A stretch of 64,000 nt of DNA from Parastagonospora avenae f. sp. tritici 18332-5. Lineage: Eukaryota; Ascomycota; Dothideomycetes; Pleosporales; Phaeosphaeriaceae. Location of the stretch: contig JAFJTR010000111.1 in assembly GCA_022559985.1 (NCBI GenBank), positions 23,238 to 87,237 of the forward strand, read 5' to 3'. The notes under the pieces were generated by a model. The model saw only the letters and a list, made by a program, of their open reading frames with translations. It made no database searches and was not told the DNA's origin. Below, one piece after another: positions 10,813 through 21,745 of this stretch (positions are counted from its first letter, which is position 1; the number at the start of each line of letters is the position of its first letter). The translations under genes and the position numbers were made by a program.

Positions 10813-11875
10813 ATGGAGAACAACGCTTTGTCGCACCGATCAAACATTGATCCCACACTTAATCCCGTTGTTCAAACAGCCGCTTTCAAGCTCATCGATT
10901 ATCCACCCAAGATTCATCTCTATAAAGTCATCATCTGGACCGAATGGAACGAGGAAACATTCAGAGCACCGGTCATGAGTAAGCGTATGAGGAAATCAGC
11001 CGTACAGGCTCTAGTCAACGACCGTTTTGCATCCTTCAAGGGCCGCATTTCGATTCAGCTTTCGGCAGACAAAGACGTCAGGTCAGGCGTGTACCATCCC
11101 ATCGATCACATCATGGTGCTTTGGGGCAACGATAAGAACGACCACGAACACCTCAACTGGATCGAAGGCACGTTCAAAAAGTATGCATATACCTTAATAC
11201 CGGAGGTTCGTCGTTCGAACAGAACTGAAGAAAGGGGCCTAGTTCAGGAGCACCTCTACTGCCAGCTTAATCAGGTAGTAGTACTTGATCCAAACAACCC
11301 AGGACATCACTTTTCAGAAAATCTGGAATTCTTACTTCGGGACCTGGTTCCTCCTGAATTAACGACAGACTCCACTGGGAATGAAGTCCAGAGAACAATG
11401 GTTGGCAAGTGTAAGAAGACACCTATACATCAGGGGTCGGATAATACTGAAATCATGTCTGTCGATGAGGGCGGGTTTATATCCCCCCTACTATGTCATG
11501 CAGCCGAAGCTCGATCTCACTCAGGATCTTCAACTGCGTTGCGAACTCACTGTTTCGCCCGGTCTAAAGCATGGTACGGTTGTATGTTACCCTGTCCGAA
11601 GCATTTTGGGCAAGATCCGCCTCAGCTCTAATTGGGACCGGGTCGTCAGCGCTCTACGAACGATGCTTGTAGGCCTTGAGGTCACTCGTGACTACGATTC
11701 GTTGGCAACACAGGGTGACAGATGTCGCATACAGGATCTCCGGGATGCTTCAGAGGTTCCAAGGTTCCAAGTGAATGGCAAAGGTGCCTACATTTGTCAT
11801 GGTTTGCGTGTCTCTTGCCTCATGGGCAACCCGCGCCTCACCTTTGGTGAAAGGCGACTACCTGTTCTACACTAG
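10813..11875 (+). pseudogene. 5' fragment of an Argonaute-like gene, frameshifted and truncated
   Basis: The first frame (ATG 10813) resembles an Argonaute N domain: FKLIDYPPKIHLYKVIIWTE followed by a KRMRKSAVQAL helix. After a frameshift near 11450 the next frame has GLYPPYYVMQPKLDL, LRCELTVSPG, YPVRSILG and then LRTMLVGLEVTRDYD. That order matches the L1/DUF1785 linker and the entry into PAZ in Argonautes. PAZ core, MID and PIWI are absent: similarity ends near 11870, next to a solo-LTR fragment. It therefore cannot encode a slicer. The assignment comes from motif order and spacing recognised by eye. Confidence 0.55.
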
Positions 11876-11886
11876 CGCTGTTTACA

Positions 11887-11952
11887 GCCACCTATGTATA
11901 TCTACTGTTCGTAGCTTCACCCAATACAACCTCAGTTCAATCCTCAATTCCT
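11887..11952 (+). repeat. fragment of solo LTR family F
   Basis: It matches the interior of 6286-6465 (shared GCCACCT..., CTGTTC.TAGC, CTCAGTTCAATCCTCAATTC) but lacks both LTR ends. It lies immediately after the truncation point of the Argonaute-like fragment. Confidence 0.65.
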
Positions 11953-12337
11953 ATGTTCAGATGGCTGGATTGGCGCTACAACACGTCCGTGCACCTGGCG
12001 CACGCCCCGAGCCCGTTGCAACGCGCCCACTCGGCTATGCAGTTGGGCGAAGAGGGGCCAGACATGCTGACTGGTCTTTCGTAGAGCCGCCGACTCGACT
12101 GTGCCGCCGCCAAACCCACAGCCCCGTCCAGCCACCGCTCAGCCCCTCTGATGCCGCCCCTTGGGCCAATTGAAACGCGCCCAACATGTCCTGGGAGGAA
12201 GTGGTGGCGGTCGGCCGCACGCAGTGCTGTGGCTGCCAGACCACTCAATCTGCCTTCCTTGACGGCGTGCTGACATGCAGACACGCCAACAGAACCGACA
12301 ACTCTATCCGTCGCGTCCTTGCCTCACCGCCGTGAAC

Positions 12338-12493
12338 ATGTCACAAGATGGGCGGAAAAGGCAGCGGTCTGCGTCCCCGTTGACTGAGCTGAGGAAGAAT
12401 GCGCAAAGGAGGCGGGATAGGAAGGAGAAACGGAGCAAACGCAAAAAGCATTGGAAGGAGCTGGCCCAGCAGCTCAGGCAGGATTATGGTTAG
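12338..12493 (+). CDS. short highly basic ORF, doubtful
   Basis: This is a 51-residue frame from the ATG at 12338, rich in Lys/Arg (RRRDRKEKRSKRKKHWKELA) and resembling a nuclear-localisation or bZIP-like basic stretch. The GC-rich 400 bp upstream has several overlapping open frames. It may be a fragment of a larger lost gene. There is no recognised family. Confidence 0.25.
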   Translation: MSQDGRKRQRSASPLTELRKNAQRRRDRKEKRSKRKKHWKELAQQLRQDYG

Positions 12494-12624
12494 ACACCTC
12501 TCGGCAGTCAGACATCATCCAGTTCTGATGACTCGATCCTACCGTACGCCGTCATCAGACTGACGCATCAGTGACGTTGAAAGCCACATCTCGACCACCG
12601 CTCCAGAACCTGTCGCAGACCGCC

Positions 12625-13427
12625 ATGGTGAAACGGCAGATTCTTCTCGTGCCTGGGCCATGGCACGGCCCGGAATTCATGTCGGTCGTAGCTACAAAGC
12701 TTGAAGCACTCGGGTACAAAATCCACGAGCGTCAATTCCCTGCTGTTGGCTCATCTAGCCCACCCAAGGACCTCTCCGAAGACATCGCTGCCCTACGCGA
12801 TCTGGTCGACTTGGCTATCGACAACGCGAATGACGTGATCGTCATCTGCCATAGCTGGGGCGGCATTGTGACTGGCAGCGGGCTGGTCGGCTGGAGCAAA
12901 AGCGAGCGCGCAGCACAGGGCAAGAAAGGGGGCGTAGTGAGAGTGGGTTACTTGTCTGCGTTCATGCCGCCCATGGGCAAGTCACTCATCGACATGATTG
13001 GCGGCACATATCCGCCCTGGTTTGACCTCAAGGTACATGTTTTCGCTGCTTCGGCAAATTCGCTCCATGCACTAAGACCAAATAGGACCCCGTTCTCTAC
13101 GTTTTGGATCCCAGCATCTTCTACAATGACCTCCCCGCTGCTGAGCAGAAGCACTGGTTTGCGCAGCTACAGTGCCAGAATCTCGGGGTGATGCACGCGC
13201 CCGCCGCAGGAGAGAGCTGGAAAGCGATTCACTCGAGCTTCTTGATGTGCGAGGAAGATTTGGCGATTCGCTTGGCAGGACAGGAGGCCATGGTGAAAGC
13301 CGCGAGGGACGCTGGGGGCACTGTGGATGTGACGCGGATCAGGGCTGGACACAGTCCTTTTTTGAGCAAGCCTAATGCGATAGTTGAATTGATTCGGGGG
13401 GTGTCGAGAGAGATCTTAAAGATCTAG
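12625..13427 (+). CDS. alpha/beta hydrolase (salicylate-esterase-like fold)
   Basis: There are two exons, 12625-13032 and 13086-13427. The 53-bp intron has a GTACAT donor, a CACTAAG branch site and an AATAG acceptor, and splicing restores an open frame of 249 residues. The N-terminal strand/loop is ILLVPGPWHGPE, the nucleophile elbow is CHSWGG (Ser77), and the catalytic His lies in RAGHSP (His225). This is the standard layout of the small single-domain AB_hydrolase_6 enzymes common in fungi. No signal peptide is present, so it is likely cytosolic. The substrate cannot be inferred. The start is the ATG at 12625; upstream in-frame sequence lacks an ATG. Confidence 0.85.
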
Positions 13428-14138
13428 GTAGAAATGAGGGATCTGGGGGCCGAATGTAGAAATGGATGACGGGAGGAAGGGTGAGTTGCCGTGAAGGTAT
13501 TGTGTCAATGAGTTGGGCTGTGGCAGACCGCTGGACCACCTCTTTACTGCTTAATCTTGAAGAAGAGACTGTACCGCGTCTTTTTGCTCTGGAATTGCCG
13601 CAGTGTGCAGGGTTTGACACCTTTCAGACGCCGAACTTCGTCTTGATAGTCCATCTATATTTACTAATCCCCAAGCGGTTAGAACACCGAGACCCAACAC
13701 GGATGATAGTCTACCCATAGGCAATCAAGCGTGCCAATCAAACCCCAATCCAAGCTGCCAAACATGACTTGAAAGTCTCTTGGCCCAATCGAGAGATCCC
13801 ACCACATCAAGCCTCGAATCAAGCCCGCGCCAGCAGCATGCTTGGCCTGCTTCTGGCCCTCTCTGGCACTAGTTCTTGATCCTGGTCATGGTGCAGTGCT
13901 CACTTTGCCACCTGCGGCACGGCAAGCATACTACTTGCTGAGATGAATGCCGCGGAACACCATGTACGGACTCGCATGAACAAGACGGGAAGGTGCGCGT
14001 AAGCCGCAGAATGTGCGTGTCATCCCGAGCACCGAATCGGACTGCTGCAATTCATCCGTTGAGCACATGTCGCTCCTTTGAATACGACCATTTCTAGACA
14101 CCTGAGTCCACCTTCTCCACGCAATCCTTCTGCAAGAC
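13428..14138. other. intergenic spacer
   Basis: This is 0.7 kb between two same-strand enzyme genes. It presumably contains a terminator and a promoter, but no specific motif or coding sequence is supported. Confidence 0.5.
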
Positions 14139-15494
14139 ATGCCACCAACACCTCAAATCCTTCCTGTGCCCAACCCCGTCCCCTCATACTGGCTCACTCC
14201 CCCCTCCAAACACGCTCGCCTGCGCTCAACATCCACGCTCCCTCAGTCATGCACCATCGCCATCATCGGCTCGGGCATGGCTGGCGTACTAACTGTGTAC
14301 CACCTCCTGCAGTCCGCAAACCCACCTAGCATTCTTCTCCTTGAAGCGCGAGACTTGTGTTCCGGCGCCACGGCGCGCAATGGCGGACACGTCAAAATCA
14401 AAACCGCAACGCTCGCTGGACTTTCGGGGGATTCGGAGCGCAACGCGTTGCAGACGTATGTCAGGCGCGTCATGAGTGATTTGGCGCGCATAGTCGAGTC
14501 AGAGGGCATGGGCGACGAGTGCGAGTTTGAATTGCGCAAGTCGTGGGATGTGTTTCTCGACGAAGACGAATTCGAGCGTGTTAAAGGCGTTTATGACGCT
14601 GCGAAAGGCAAGGAAGAGGCGTGGACGGGGCATGTGAGATGTGTGGGGTCCGACGACGCTGCGCGGGAAACGAGTATCAAAGGCGCGGTGGGTGCGTTCG
14701 AGTCTGAGATCGCAAGTCTGTGGCCGTATCGATTCGTAACGGGACTGGTGGACAGGATGCTGGCGCGGTATCCGGAGCGCTTGAATGTGCAGACCAATAC
14801 ACCCGTCACCCACATGGAGGAGAGTGCACAAGGGACTCTACTGACGACACCGCGCGGCACACTGACGACCGAGAAAGTCGTGTTCGCGACCAACGCCTGG
14901 ACAGCCGGCTTACTCGACGCATTCAAAGATACAATCACGCCAGTTAAAGGAATGGCATGCCACATCCGTCCGTCTCGCCACGTCGACGTGCATCTAAGCA
15001 ACACGTACAACATCCACTTCGCGCCAGCGAGCAGTACGGGCGTCGACTATCTCAATACGCGCCCTGACGGCGGTATCGTGGTCGGTGGCGGAGCCTGGTT
15101 TTTCAAAGCGCATGAAGCGCTCTGGAAAGGGAATTTCGACGACTCGGTGCGGTTTGCGGCGGGTGTGGAGAGACATTGGACGGAAGAATACATGCAGAAG
15201 ACGTTTCAGGGGTGGGAGGATAGTGCGGCGAGTCCGGATTGTATTTGGACGGGTATTATGGGGATCACAAGGGATGGGAAGGCACATATTGGGCGGGTGC
15301 CGGGACGGACAAAGAAACAACATTGGATGCTAGCAGGGTTTAATGGCGGCGGCATGTCGCAAATTGCGACGGCTTCGCGCGCCGTGGCGAAGATGGTGGT
15401 GGAGGATCTGGAGTACGAGGACGTGAGTGCTGAGTTCGGCTTGATTGACGGATGGGGTACTGATGTGGAGAGAATGGAAGAAGATACTTCTTAG
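14139..15494 (+). CDS. FAD-dependent oxidoreductase, DAO family
   Basis: This is an intronless 451-residue frame. It contains the dinucleotide-binding Rossmann motif IAIIGSGMAGVLTVYHLL (about residues 40-57), an acidic end of strand 2 (LLLEARDLCSGATARNGGH), a central substrate domain, the second FAD segment (VVFATNAWTAGLLD) and the C-terminal FAD-contact motif LAGFNGGGMSQIATASRAVA. The ARNGGH variant is typical of the fungal branch of DAO (PF01266) proteins related to amine/amino-acid oxidases. About 30 Pro-rich residues precede the Rossmann fold; no clear signal peptide or C-terminal SKL is seen. The reaction is presumably oxidative deamination with O2, but the substrate is unknown. Confidence 0.9.
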   Translation: MPPTPQILPVPNPVPSYWLTPPSKHARLRSTSTLPQSCTIAIIGSGMAGVLTVYHLLQSANPPSILLLEARDLCSGATARNGGHVKIKTATLAGLSGDSERNALQTYVRRVMSDLARIVESEGMGDECEFELRKSWDVFLDEDEFERVKGVYDAAKGKEEAWTGHVRCVGSDDAARETSIKGAVGAFESEIASLWPYRFVTGLVDRMLARYPERLNVQTNTPVTHMEESAQGTLLTTPRGTLTTEKVVFATNAWTAGLLDAFKDTITPVKGMACHIRPSRHVDVHLSNTYNIHFAPASSTGVDYLNTRPDGGIVVGGGAWFFKAHEALWKGNFDDSVRFAAGVERHWTEEYMQKTFQGWEDSAASPDCIWTGIMGITRDGKAHIGRVPGRTKKQHWMLAGFNGGGMSQIATASRAVAKMVVEDLEYEDVSAEFGLIDGWGTDVERMEEDTS

Positions 15495-16018
15495 GTGGGA
15501 ATTGAGTGTGGATTGTATTTGGGTGGGCATCGTGCAGTAGCATACTTCTCAAATGGAAGCAATAGAGCAAAAGCTTAGGGAGTGCAGTCTGGTTCGTATC
15601 TTGAATTTATCTTCGGACTGATGCTGAGCGCCGTTGTAGACAATTCGTAAGGAGTGATGAAGGTAACGATACTGAGTGACAACGGGGTTTTAAAACAACC
15701 ACATGTCATCGGCGGACTACTTGACCAGTCTCTTTCACGGGAAAGAAGCTCAAGGAGTGAAATAGTGGAATCTACTTTATGGAGGCGGACTGATGCTCTT
15801 AATCACCTCTAATCTAAAGTCTCATAGTCTATGCTAAAGAAAAAGTTGTTGGTGAGATGATCAGCGGGTGGTATGCGGAGTTGAAAGGAGTGACAAAGAA
15901 AGGACATTGTATGCTTGCTAGCAAGCCAGTTGGCTTCGCTAGCGCAGAGGAAAGAGTTCGCGCTGAGAGTATAAATCAGAGCAGGCTCTCACAATAAAAA
16001 CATGTTGTGTGACATTGC
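15495..16018. other. intergenic, ends at a solo LTR
   Basis: This is a non-coding spacer after the FAD oxidoreductase gene. No open frame or repeat partner was found in it. Confidence 0.5.
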
Positions 16019-16181
16019 TGTCGGACATAGGGGACAGGGCAAAAGGAGGAAGAAGGTTATTGTATTGAGAGAGCTACAGAGAGCGATTACATACACAACT
16101 AAGATGAGTAAGCAGATGAGGTTAAGTCACGTGAGGATGCAGTTTACCGTGTACTGGGTGAACTAAGGTGCCAGGCTGACA
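16019..16181 (+). repeat. solo LTR, family A copy 3 (163 bp)
   Basis: It begins TGTCGGACATAGGGG and ends CCAGGCTGACA, with a perfect ATTGC target-site duplication (16014-16018 and 16182-16186). The middle and 3' part match the copies at 6643 and 1919; the 5' 30 bp are more diverged. Confidence 0.88.
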
Positions 16182-16583
16182 ATTGCTTGTTGTTCCAGAA
16201 AGCCTCCAGCCGAAAACCCCAACCTCCAGCCATGTGTACCGCTAATAACTCTCAAGCTCAATAAACTTATTGTGCCGCCCGTTATTATCAATTTTGAGGT
16301 CCTGCTCTATACTCAAATGTAGATAGCGGATCCTGAGAAGAAGCTCCCGGGTCGTCTGTCAACATCTGCAGGACTCGAGCGACATGAGGCTAGATACGAA
16401 ATCAGTGCAATGTCCTACAAGCAATTAGTTTAGACGGAGATGAGTGGAGAAGAGTATTGTTCTTGTATTGGGGAGAGGGCTCCGGTGGTCTATATAGTAG
16501 CTGGTGGCCCATGCAGGCAGGCGCTAGGCCTGAACAGGGAATGGGTAGTGGTTGATCTATCACTCAGCCCATCCACGGCTGAC

Positions 16584-16630
16584 ACAGTTCAATCCTCAAT
16601 ACCTTGCGCACTGCTTGCACTCACTGCGAT
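16584..16630 (+). repeat. 3' fragment of solo LTR family F
   Basis: It matches the last 47 bp of 6286-6465 and 40586-40765 (CAGTTCAATCCTCAAT... to ...CACTCACTGCGA). Confidence 0.6.
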
Positions 16631-16854
16631 AGATTAGCATGTGCAAGATGTCAACCTGCTCCCCCATACAACACTCGTGTCGAGTATTGAATTTTCAATA
16701 AAAGCTCCGGTCCTCCAAACAGTGGAGGCGCGCACTAAAGATGAAGCAGCCTCAAGAACAAAGCAGACCCAAACGCCATGGTGATTGTAGTGTTAGAGCT
16801 TGACAATGAGTGAGTTCGGGGAAATTCGTTCCCGAGAACAAAGGGAAACTCGAC

Positions 16855-16919
16855 GCTACAGTCAGCTAAATCCCAGATGTCGCCGGAAACAGAACGTAGA
16901 AAGATAAAGAGTGAATGAA
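16855..16919 (+). repeat. 65-bp direct repeat, unit 1
   Basis: It is a near copy of 17420-17484 in the same orientation. The differences are mostly C/T and G/A transitions (for example CTAAATCCCAG versus CTGAATCGCGG). Its nature is unknown; it could be remnant ends of one element, because the sequence between the units also contains half of another LTR. Confidence 0.6.
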
Positions 16920-17295
16920 CACAGTTGTATCAGGTTCGCGGAATAAAGGTGACCTATGTTGTCAGGATACACATATCCTGTCACCTCACGCTGCGCCTAA
17001 GATACCCGTCTTGGTCCTGCATCGGTCCAACTTGCGAGGAGCTTAGGTATTAGATGTAACTGAAGGCTAAACACATGAGAAGAAGGCTGATTGTTTTACG
17101 GAGGAAACAAACAAGATTACATACATGTGATAGCCAGGAGTACGCGTAAGCGTATGACGTGGAACTGGTGACGGTGAAGGTCGTCGAACGTGCTCGAAGA
17201 TACCGTGCGCACATATCGGGCTGTGTTGGGCCGATAGCAAGAAGCACCATGGCCATGTGACGAATGGTCAACAAGGAGCACCGTAGCTGACATCA

Positions 17296-17404
17296 GGTAT
17301 ACCTTCGTAGCACCCACGTTCATAGATCAGTAATACCAATACCAGTCACCAGAAGAACCTCGTTGTTGCTATTCACCCGTACGATCGTACAAGGCCTACC
17401 AACA
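17296..17404 (-). repeat. 5' half of solo LTR family D (truncated)
   Basis: On the minus strand it begins TGTTGGTAGGCCTTGTACGA and matches the first ~105 bp of the complete copy at 61702-61916. Similarity stops abruptly near 17296. It includes the palindrome GTACGATCGTAC. Confidence 0.75.
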
Positions 17405-17419
17405 CATATGCTGTATTTA

Positions 17420-17484
17420 GCTACAGTCAGCTGAATCGCGGATATTGCTGAAAACAGAACGTAGAAAGATAAAGAATGAATAAA
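17420..17484 (+). repeat. 65-bp direct repeat, unit 2
   Basis: This is the second unit of the direct repeat described at 16855-16919. Confidence 0.6.
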
Positions 17485-17579
17485 TATTTTTAGTGGCACT
17501 TCGTCTGCAACGCGATAGTTGCAGTAAGTGGGTGTACAATATTGTACAATGGGGTTGATCAAGTTAGGAGTGTATATTG

Positions 17580-17992
17580 TTGCAGATTGATCATGTCCTA
17601 TCTACCGTATGAACGCGTTCATATACAATTCTGCCGCGCACAGGCCTATGCATCAGCAGCTCACGTGATAATGAGGATTGCTATGTACGGACAGATCCAA
17701 ACTTTGCGGAAACGCTTGAGTATGTGGAATATGTTGCGACTCATCTTGGAGAGGACTATACGGACCAATGGGAATCGTTTGATGATTTGGGATCTAACAT
17801 TTTCTATGGACTTCTGTAAAGTCCTCATCAAGCCTTCCTAATTTGTATGACTATGTAATACTTCAAGCAATACGACGCTTTCCTCATGGCTTTGATTCAT
17901 GCTCCGACCTTTCTCTACAGAAGCTTGTGCATTGTCCGCAATCGGATCGTATCTACTACTACACCAATCCTGCAAGCACTTTGACGTGAGAC
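17580..17992 (+). pseudogene. remnant of an F-box/LRR-like fungal gene
   Basis: Two protein-like stretches lie in different frames: FAETLEYVEYVATHLGEDYT then a stop after FYGLL, and SLPNLYDYVILQAIRRFPHG downstream. The pattern 'LPNL..V.L' after an acidic helical stretch resembles the uncharacterised F-box/LRR proteins abundant in ascomycetes. The start and the end are missing. Confidence 0.35.
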
Positions 17993-18039
17993 ACGCGCCA
18001 CCTATGACAAACAGCCATCATTCAAGATCCACGAATCAC

Positions 18040-18375
18040 GATTGTTGGTCGCGAGATGTAGCAAAGGCCTGATATCCACGACTGGAAAACATTGTCCTGT
18101 TGCAGCCCTGCCGACACAGTGTGGTTCCCACAGATCTGCGTGAAAGGCGCCACATCTTTGAACCAGCCCAGCTCACGCACGACATGAGCAGTCGTGATCT
18201 TAGGTCCTTGGGTCATCGCAGTGCCGGATTGGTGGTCGACAGAGAACCAGCAGGCCATGTCCTTGTCCATGTCCATACTTTCAATCCTAATGGTGAGGCG
18301 GAGCGGGAGGTTCGCATCGTCGAGTCTGATGTAGACGAGATGCTAATCCGTCCGCGAGACGTTGGAATTGCCATT
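18040..18375 (-). pseudogene. decayed gene fragment, unknown family
   Basis: The minus strand encodes a protein-like stretch: LVYIRLDDANLPLRLTIRIE, then DKDMACWFSVDHQSG, then TTAHVVRELGWFKDVAPF. It is preceded in frame by a TAG stop that would be CAG before a C-to-T change. No start codon or domain was recognised. It stops about 95 bp before solo LTR E1. Confidence 0.4.
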
Positions 18376-18468
18376 TGTTGACATTGTTGTATGTATTCGC
18401 CCGATTCGGTTGAATGGGAGAACCTGAAGATAAAAGGATGGTTGAAGAATGCGCGGAAGTTTTGCAAG

Positions 18469-18687
18469 TGTAACGGGCTGAGCCCTGGATCACATGACTA
18501 GGCTGCTAGCCTAGTCGCTTCCTTCCCTTCTATCCCTCACCTTGGTACTTGCCTCAGCAGCACATGGACCGTGCGCGAACACAAACAACATGGGGTGGTA
18601 GCCCAACTCTCTCACGTTCTCCTTATCTTGACTGTAAATAGCATCTGGACTAGGTAACTGGAATACAGTGCCTACAGACCGTTCACA
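18469..18687 (+). repeat. solo LTR, family E copy 1 (219 bp)
   Basis: It starts TGTAACGGGCTGAGCCC and ends GACCGTTCACA, with a perfect GCAAG target-site duplication (18464-18468 and 18688-18692). It contains the inverted repeat GACTAGGC-TGCTA-GCCTAGTC. It is nearly identical to the direct copy at 28568-28786. Confidence 0.95.
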
Positions 18688-18692
18688 GCAAG

Positions 18693-21600
18693 GTGGTATC
18701 CTGTGTAGGATGAGGCGAAAGAGGGCACAAGATACGGAAGCCATATAGGTGCAATGATCTGCCACTCTCCAGTCTTAAAATCAGACGTAGTTGTCTTAAA
18801 TCTTGTGTGAGACTGATTGTTTGCGAAAATGATCAAATCTTGGAACATGTTCCACTGCAACAACACTGGAGCGTCGAGTTGTGCAGTTCGTATCGATGAT
18901 GTTTTTCATGCTAGTCTCAGCCGGGGCTTAGTGCCGAGAGTATCGTTGTACTCTCCCTCCGTCGCTTACTATGGGATGAGAGACACATAGATTGTCAGTC
19001 TTTATCAAAAGATCATTTCACCAGGTCTGACGTGTAAGCTCAACTAACAGAAAAGGTATGAACGAATGTGTAAGTGTATCTGACATTGGCTAATGTTTTC
19101 GGAACAACTATGGAGTTGGTGTTATTAGGCGTCAAGGAGAAAATGCTTGTACTGCATCGTCCCTATGGAGAGGCTGGGAGCTTCGACCCTACCACAGATT
19201 TCTTTTCTCGACCCGAACTCATCACTTTATCTTGTCCCTCGCCCTGTCCATAACTCCAACTGTCGCAATAGCCAACGCAACCAAAAATTGCCCCACGAGA
19301 CCTACACCGCAGCAGCAGTGATCGCGGTCGACTTGATTCTCACAGCACATATGGAGAATTTGTGAGATATTGACAGTTGGAATTTGCGTTTCAAGAGTGG
19401 AAGTCGTTTTGCGCGAAGGCGGAAAGGTATGGTGGAAATTGGGAAGGACGGATGAGCAGGAGGTGGAGATGTTGAGAAAGATGTATGAGAAAGAGATGAA
19501 CACATATGCGTATACCTAGTTAGTCATATAGATGAGATCGGAGCGCTGTGTCAGTGACGTTTCGCTCGCACGTGCAGTTTGCGATGTCGCGTTCGTTCAA
19601 AGAGCGTGCTGGCAGGTAGTTAATACTAAATGAGATCCATATTCAGTATTGCAATCGTCGGCGTAGTTACGACCATATTGCGTCGATCAATACACTTGCA
19701 TCTCGACTATAAAACGATGTGGTGATACTAAGTTTTACAGCGTATCGATGTTCGTGGTGTCGCGACTGCCAATAGGGTTCGTGGTGACGTACCGGTAACA
19801 GGGCAAACATTCGAGAGGTGGGGCTGACACCCACCTCACCGCTTATCCTAACTTCACCCCTGCGACCTACCGCCTCGCCGAAGCAGCCTCGCGAACCCCG
19901 TCTTCATCTCGTTTCGTTTGCGATCAATGCGACAGCCATACAGATAGAGATGTACAAATTGTGAGTTCATTGTTTGGGACCGCGAACACTTCGCGGACAC
20001 TGTCTCCAGCTGGGGCGGAGTAAGGCGTTCTTCGTGGCAAACGCCTGCACCAAGCGAAGAGCTTGACCCTCTCGGGAGATATTATTTACGCCCCTGGTGA
20101 TGCCAGCATACCATGGGAGGGGAAAATACCACAGCTGTCCAAGGAGTAGCGATCGTATTCCTGTCTGCTCAGCTTGGTCGTTAGGCGCTTGTCCTGTGGC
20201 CCCCATCGGTACCAGTCAGTAGCAGAAGCAGTTCGACCTGATTCTCCTACTCCAATTCACGGTGCCGCCAATCGCTTCGCGCGTGGTCTAATTATGCACC
20301 CATGGCTTCTGGAGTCATTGCCCACCTGGATCACGATTGGTCAGAACCTGCAGAAGAACGGTGAGATATGAGGAATCGCGCATGCAGGTGAATGCAGTGC
20401 CGTTCCATAGGGCTGATTACTAGATATAATATTATGGGTCTCTTTTGATGACGAAGCTGGAAGGATGGCATGGACGTCCGAGAGCCGCATCGTCTGAACG
20501 TTGCGCGAAATTTGACACAGCCGCTATCGGTACTGGCCTTCGGCTTGGTGTAACCACGAGCTGCTGCCGATGTCCTCGCAAAAGCAGACAATGCAGACAC
20601 AGCCATGTCCGATGGCTGCGAATAGCATCAACCTTAGTATCAAGGATGTCCCAAGAAGACGTTCTTTCTTGGGAGATTCTCCGCTGACGGTTGGAAGCCA
20701 ATCATGTGAACCTGGTGTACCACAGCTTTTCGACTGGCGCACCTCGGGTTGGAGTCGGGATCGAAAGCCACGACTTCATTATCCGTTCGCTCGAATGGAC
20801 TGCTTACGTGGGGACCATGGTCCTTCTTGGAATCATCGAAGTGTCATTTTCGGCTACTTCTCATTTCGACTCATAATCGGACTAACCGTGTTAACTCTCT
20901 GAGCGCTAGATGTTGCTATAGCCGTTCTTCAGAATTGGAGTTGGCAAGGCTGAAACGTTGTCGCACGACACCTCGGAAGAGCCAACTTCAGGTGATGCAG
21001 TGTCACCATCTGCATCGTTTTATCGACTGATCGCCCGTATCGCTGAACAGCTGCGCTGCTACCCTGCGGTATCTTCCGTGCTCGAGAACCCGCCGATATG
21101 TTGAGTAATTCTGTGCTGTATGACATGCACAGTAATATGGGTGAAGGGAAAACTTCTTCTTCCCCGAGCAACATACAACACGGCCGTCATGGGACAGCAT
21201 GCGACCATCGAGTCGGTCAAGCTGTCTGCGATGGTACGTTCCTTCCGGGCTTAGCGAGCCGCCCCCAGGCGGATTCAGCCAGACGCATGGGTTTCTCACC
21301 CGTCTACGACGAACCACGAGTCCACCTTGCAGCGATGCAGCTCATCACAATAATCTCATTCGTCCAACGCGTGCATCTACAGCTAGACATGGACGCGGCT
21401 GCATCTTGGCATGCCGACCTTCCTTCTCTCTGTCCGCCTTTTTGAGATTAACTCAATCGTCTCTCCAACTTGGTCGGGTCGTCCGCGGGATGCTGATTCG
21501 CGGAGCCAGTATAGCGGGGTCCCAGCGGCTGTGCCGAGCAGCGCCCTCGTGTCTTACCGCCCCACTGTTCTTCTTACTGCTCTAAACATACCTCATCATC

Positions 21601-21745
21601 GACATGGGCTGGGGGAGCTTCAGATGGGGGCTGAAAAGTCGCATCCCCATCCCGAATACTTTATATTCTACCTCTGGGCCCACAATGGACGCCCTACGCT
21701 CTGTGCAGATCTCGAAGCCCTTGAGCTCTTTGGCAAATCGTGATC
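18693..21745. other. 3 kb gene-empty region
   Basis: Only short frames on both strands occur. One of them (20691-20876, a hydrophobic stretch TAYVGTMVLLGIIEVSF) may be a trace of a membrane protein gene. The last few hundred bases before 21746 are the likely promoter of the calpain-like gene. Confidence 0.45.

Noticed and set aside
16955..16980. Short inverted repeat CAGGATA...TATCCTG
   Set aside because: A seven-base stem without context is expected by chance at this scale.
20570..20902. Possible membrane protein gene
   Set aside because: Frames conflict, there is no start context, no splice signals, and only one short hydrophobic stretch.
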